A DNA stretch of 64,000 bases from Methylomonas sp. EFPC3 (GTDB lineage: Bacteria > Pseudomonadota > Gammaproteobacteria > Methylococcales > Methylomonadaceae): assembly GCF_029643245.1 (NCBI RefSeq), contig NZ_CP116398.1, forward strand, positions 2,790,001-2,854,000. The letters run 5' to 3'. Shown here in pieces: positions 62,066 to 64,000 of this stretch. Positions within the stretch are counted from its first letter, which is position 1, and every line of letters starts with the position of its first letter. The notes below the pieces were generated by a model. It had not been told where the DNA came from and did not search any database. It worked only from the letters and a program-made list of their open reading frames with translations. The position numbers and the translations under genes are program-made.

Positions 62066-63051
62066 CACGGCACGGCAATCCTGGCGATCAATTCCTTGAC
62101 CACGTAGTCGGCAGTGACGCCCTCGGCCTCGGCCTCGTAGGACAAAATCAACCGGTGGCGAAGTACGTCGTAGGCCATGTCCTGGATGTCGGCCGGGTCG
62201 ACGAAATCGCGCTGCGCCAGCCAGGCCTTGGCCCGGGCGCAGCGGTCCAGCGCAATGCTGGCGCGCGGGCTGGCGCCGTATTGGATCCAACCGGCCAAGT
62301 CCTGGCCGTAGGCCGCCGGTTTACGGGTGGCCAATACGATCTGCAATAAGTATTGCTCCAGACTATCGGCCATGTATAAGTCGAGTACCTCGCCACGGGC
62401 GGCGAACAGCGTTTGCTGGCTGATTTTGGGCGCCTGGTAGTCGCCGTTTTGCAAAGCACCTTTGGCTTCGGCCCGGGCGAGGTGCAGAATGGCTTGTTCA
62501 TGGCCGGCATCCGGATAATCGATTTTGACGTGCAGCAAAAACCGGTCGAGCTGAGCTTCCGGCAGCGGATAGGTGCCTTCCTGTTCGATCGGGTTTTGGG
62601 TCGCCATCACCATGAACAGTTGCGGCAGCGGATAGGTGGCTTTACCGACCGTGATCTGCCGCTCGGCCATTGCTTCCAGCAACGCCGCCTGCACTTTTGC
62701 CGGCGCCCGGTTGATCTCGTCGGCCAGGATCAGATTATGGAATAACGGACCTTTCTGAAATTCGAAGCTGCCGGGCTGCGGCCGGTATATTTCGGTGCCG
62801 GTCAAATCCGCCGGTAACAGATCCGGGGTAAATTGCACCCGGTGAAAATCGGCCTGTACGCCCTGGCTGAGAACATTGATGGCGCGGGTTTTGGCCAACC
62901 CCGGCGCACCTTCCACCAACAGGTGGCCGTCGGCCAGCAACGCGATCAGCATCCGCTCTACCAGGACTTCCTGGCCGATGATTTGGCTATTGATATGGTG
63001 TTTGAGTTGTTGCAGCGCCGCTTGGCAGGAATCGGGACTTGTTGCAGTCAT
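62065..63051 (-). CDS. MoxR-family AAA+ ATPase
   Basis: A 328-residue AAA+ chaperone-like ATPase. Walker A is in HLLVEGAPGLAKTRAINVLS, Walker B in NLILADEINRAPAKVQAALL, sensor 1 in FMVMATQNPIEQEGTYPLPE. MoxR proteins help mature or activate complexes together with VWA proteins, such as methanol dehydrogenase in methylotrophs. It is the first gene of the long co-directional string and probably carries the promoter region in the 66 bases upstream, which I could not define. Confidence 0.95.
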   Translation of the reverse strand: MTATSPDSCQAALQQLKHHINSQIIGQEVLVERMLIALLADGHLLVEGAPGLAKTRAINVLSQGVQADFHRVQFTPDLLPADLTGTEIYRPQPGSFEFQKGPLFHNLILADEINRAPAKVQAALLEAMAERQITVGKATYPLPQLFMVMATQNPIEQEGTYPLPEAQLDRFLLHVKIDYPDAGHEQAILHLARAEAKGALQNGDYQAPKISQQTLFAARGEVLDLYMADSLEQYLLQIVLATRKPAAYGQDLAGWIQYGASPRASIALDRCARAKAWLAQRDFVDPADIQDMAYDVLRHRLILSYEAEAEGVTADYVVKELIARIAVP

Positions 63052-63117
63052 GTCGAATTGGTTTGATTGATGTTGCCGAGTTGGGACCGACCTTGGTCCG
63101 AAAAGTTGCGTTTGCGG

Positions 63118-63819
63118 CTAGTTTTTACGTTGCCGGTCTTTCCATTCGCGATGGGCGACCATGATGTTGACCACCTCGTGCGGATCGTCGGTGACGGTGA
63201 TCAGTGCTAAATCCTCTTCGGAAATGGTGCCGTATTCGAGCATTTTCGCCTTCATCCAGTCCATCAGCCCGTTCCAGAAGTCGCTGCCGAACAACACCAG
63301 CGGAATCGGATAGACCTTGTGGGTCTGCATCAGCGTCAGCGCTTCGAAGAATTCGTCCAGCGTACCGAAACCGCCCGGCATACAGACGTAACCGATCGAA
63401 TAACGCACGAACATGACTTTGCGCACGAAGAAGTAACGGAAATTCAGCGCGATATTCTGGTAAGGATTGGGTTTTTGCTCCATCGGCAATTCGATATTCA
63501 AACCGATGGAGGGTTGGTCGTTGGCGATCGCGCCTTTATTCGCGGCTTCCATTACGCCCGGACCGCCGCCGCTGATAATGGCAAAGCCCTGTTTGCTGAG
63601 CAGGTCGGCGATTTCGACGGTCTTGACGTAATAGGGATGATCCGGTTTCAAGCGGGCCGAACCGAAAATCGAGATCGCGTCGCACAGGCCGGATAATTCA
63701 TCGAAGCCTTCGGTAAACTCGCTGATGATCCGGAAGATGCGCCAGGATTGGTCGCCTTTCAAATCGTCGATAATGCTGGTCGAAGCGGAACTGCTGGTCC
63801 GATTTTTGATGCAACTCAT
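63118..63819 (-). CDS. LOG-family (TIGR00730) Rossmann-fold protein
   Basis: A 233-residue protein of the LOG (cytokinin riboside phosphoribohydrolase-like) family. The signatures are IISGGGPGVMEAANKGA and MPGGFGTLDEFFEALTL (the PGGxGTxxE motif). The bacterial members are likely nucleotide phosphoribohydrolases (Ppn type) that clear nucleotide monophosphates. It starts MSCIKNRTSSSASTSIIDDL, slightly longer at the N-terminus than the core fold. It lies 45 bases downstream of a dihydroorotase gene, so a nucleotide link is plausible. Confidence 0.92.
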   Translation of the reverse strand: MSCIKNRTSSSASTSIIDDLKGDQSWRIFRIISEFTEGFDELSGLCDAISIFGSARLKPDHPYYVKTVEIADLLSKQGFAIISGGGPGVMEAANKGAIANDQPSIGLNIELPMEQKPNPYQNIALNFRYFFVRKVMFVRYSIGYVCMPGGFGTLDEFFEALTLMQTHKVYPIPLVLFGSDFWNGLMDWMKAKMLEYGTISEEDLALITVTDDPHEVVNIMVAHREWKDRQRKN

Positions 63820-63864
63820 GTTAAATTCCTTGGCGAGGGCTGCCCGCCGTCACGGTGCTAAGGG

Positions 63865-64000
63865 TCAGCCCCGGTTAACTCCAGAAATATCCGACAGGCA
63901 ATATGCAATCCGCCCGGCTTGTAAGGTGTGGGTCACGCGCCCGGTCAGGTCGCGCCCCCAGTAAGGCGTGTTGCAGCCGGCGCTAAGCCAGGCCGGGCGC
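63865..64000 (-). CDS. pyrC: C-terminal end of a dihydroorotase (rest outside window)
   Basis: About 45 codons open from the window edge to a TGA at 63865-63867. The peptide SAGCNTPYWGRDLTGRVTHT followed by LQAGRIAY matches the conserved end of type I dihydroorotases (NTPF-x-G-x-x-L-x-G-x-V-x-x-T-x-x-x-G-x-x-x-Y). The enzyme closes carbamoyl-aspartate to dihydroorotate in pyrimidine synthesis. Only the tail is present, so active-site residues cannot be checked. Confidence 0.75.
   Translation of the reverse strand, partial: RPAWLSAGCNTPYWGRDLTGRVTHTLQAGRIAYCLSDISGVNRG

Noticed and set aside
62065-63051. MoxR as part of the methanol-dehydrogenase (mxa) cluster
   Set aside because: No mxaF, mxaG or mxaI in the window; the neighbours are Bat-type genes, so a general MoxR role is more likely.

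Overview
The window looks like chromosomal DNA of a GC-rich gammaproteobacterium. The housekeeping order fits: yicC/rph/rdgB, rlmH/maf/rng/yhdP/nitrilase, and trxA-rho divergent from rhlB beside yrfG and nudE. A large inorganic-carbon uptake operon of the DAB type, next to a beta-carbonic anhydrase and a SulP transporter, together with the short hairpin repeats between genes, suggests an autotroph-like or C1-using lineage such as a methanotroph of the Methylococcales. That placement is inference: no methane or methanol oxidation gene lies in the window.

Layout. 1-4923 (minus strand): a photolyase/cryptochrome cut by the window edge, a Trp-rich small protein, a DegS/HtrA-like protease, a GNAT acetyltransferase, a cupin, a DUF1761 membrane protein and a secreted protein of unknown function. 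4924-6233 is gene-poor and holds one small secreted protein. 6234-10507: yicC, divergent from a Ser/Thr kinase, rph, rdgB and an APH-like kinase. 10541-22250 (minus): a carbon-uptake block made of a NuoM-like subunit, DabA, a NuoL-like DabB and two further NuoM-like subunits, then carbonic anhydrase and SulP behind their own promoter. 22452-23868: threonine aldolase and a DUF2024 protein.

24086-29313 is the accessory region and the most interesting part. It reads as a small integron gene-cassette array without an integrase gene. Three minus-strand genes each begin just after a GTT cassette junction, and two well-formed attC sites plus one truncated attC can be read. The cassettes carry an AIPR-type abortive-infection phage-resistance protein, a 93-aa protein and a 263-aa protein, the last two of unknown function. 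An IS1111-type (IS110 family) insertion sequence sits in the array, inserted into a dispersed palindromic repeat. Another copy of that repeat, identical over 85 bp, lies at the far end of the array. A promoter resembling an integron Pc lies upstream of the first cassette.

29470-39627: a Uma2 nuclease, rlmH-maf-rng-yhdP-nitrilase, a BamC-like lipoprotein, the molybdopterin genes moaC and moaD-moaE, and a coiled-coil protein. 39877-46389: a YddA/SbmA-like ABC protein whose ATPase motifs are degenerate, then rho and trxA, rhlB, yrfG and nudE.

46391-63051 (minus): ten co-directional genes built on the MoxR-DUF58-DUF4381-BatA-BatB-BatD (aerotolerance-type) set. The set is split by a c-di-GMP GGDEF/EAL protein and by a HlyC/CorC-type protein with a heavy-metal RND adaptor and pump. 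The window closes with a LOG-family protein and the C-terminal end of a dihydroorotase. No rRNA, tRNA or CRISPR array was recognised.
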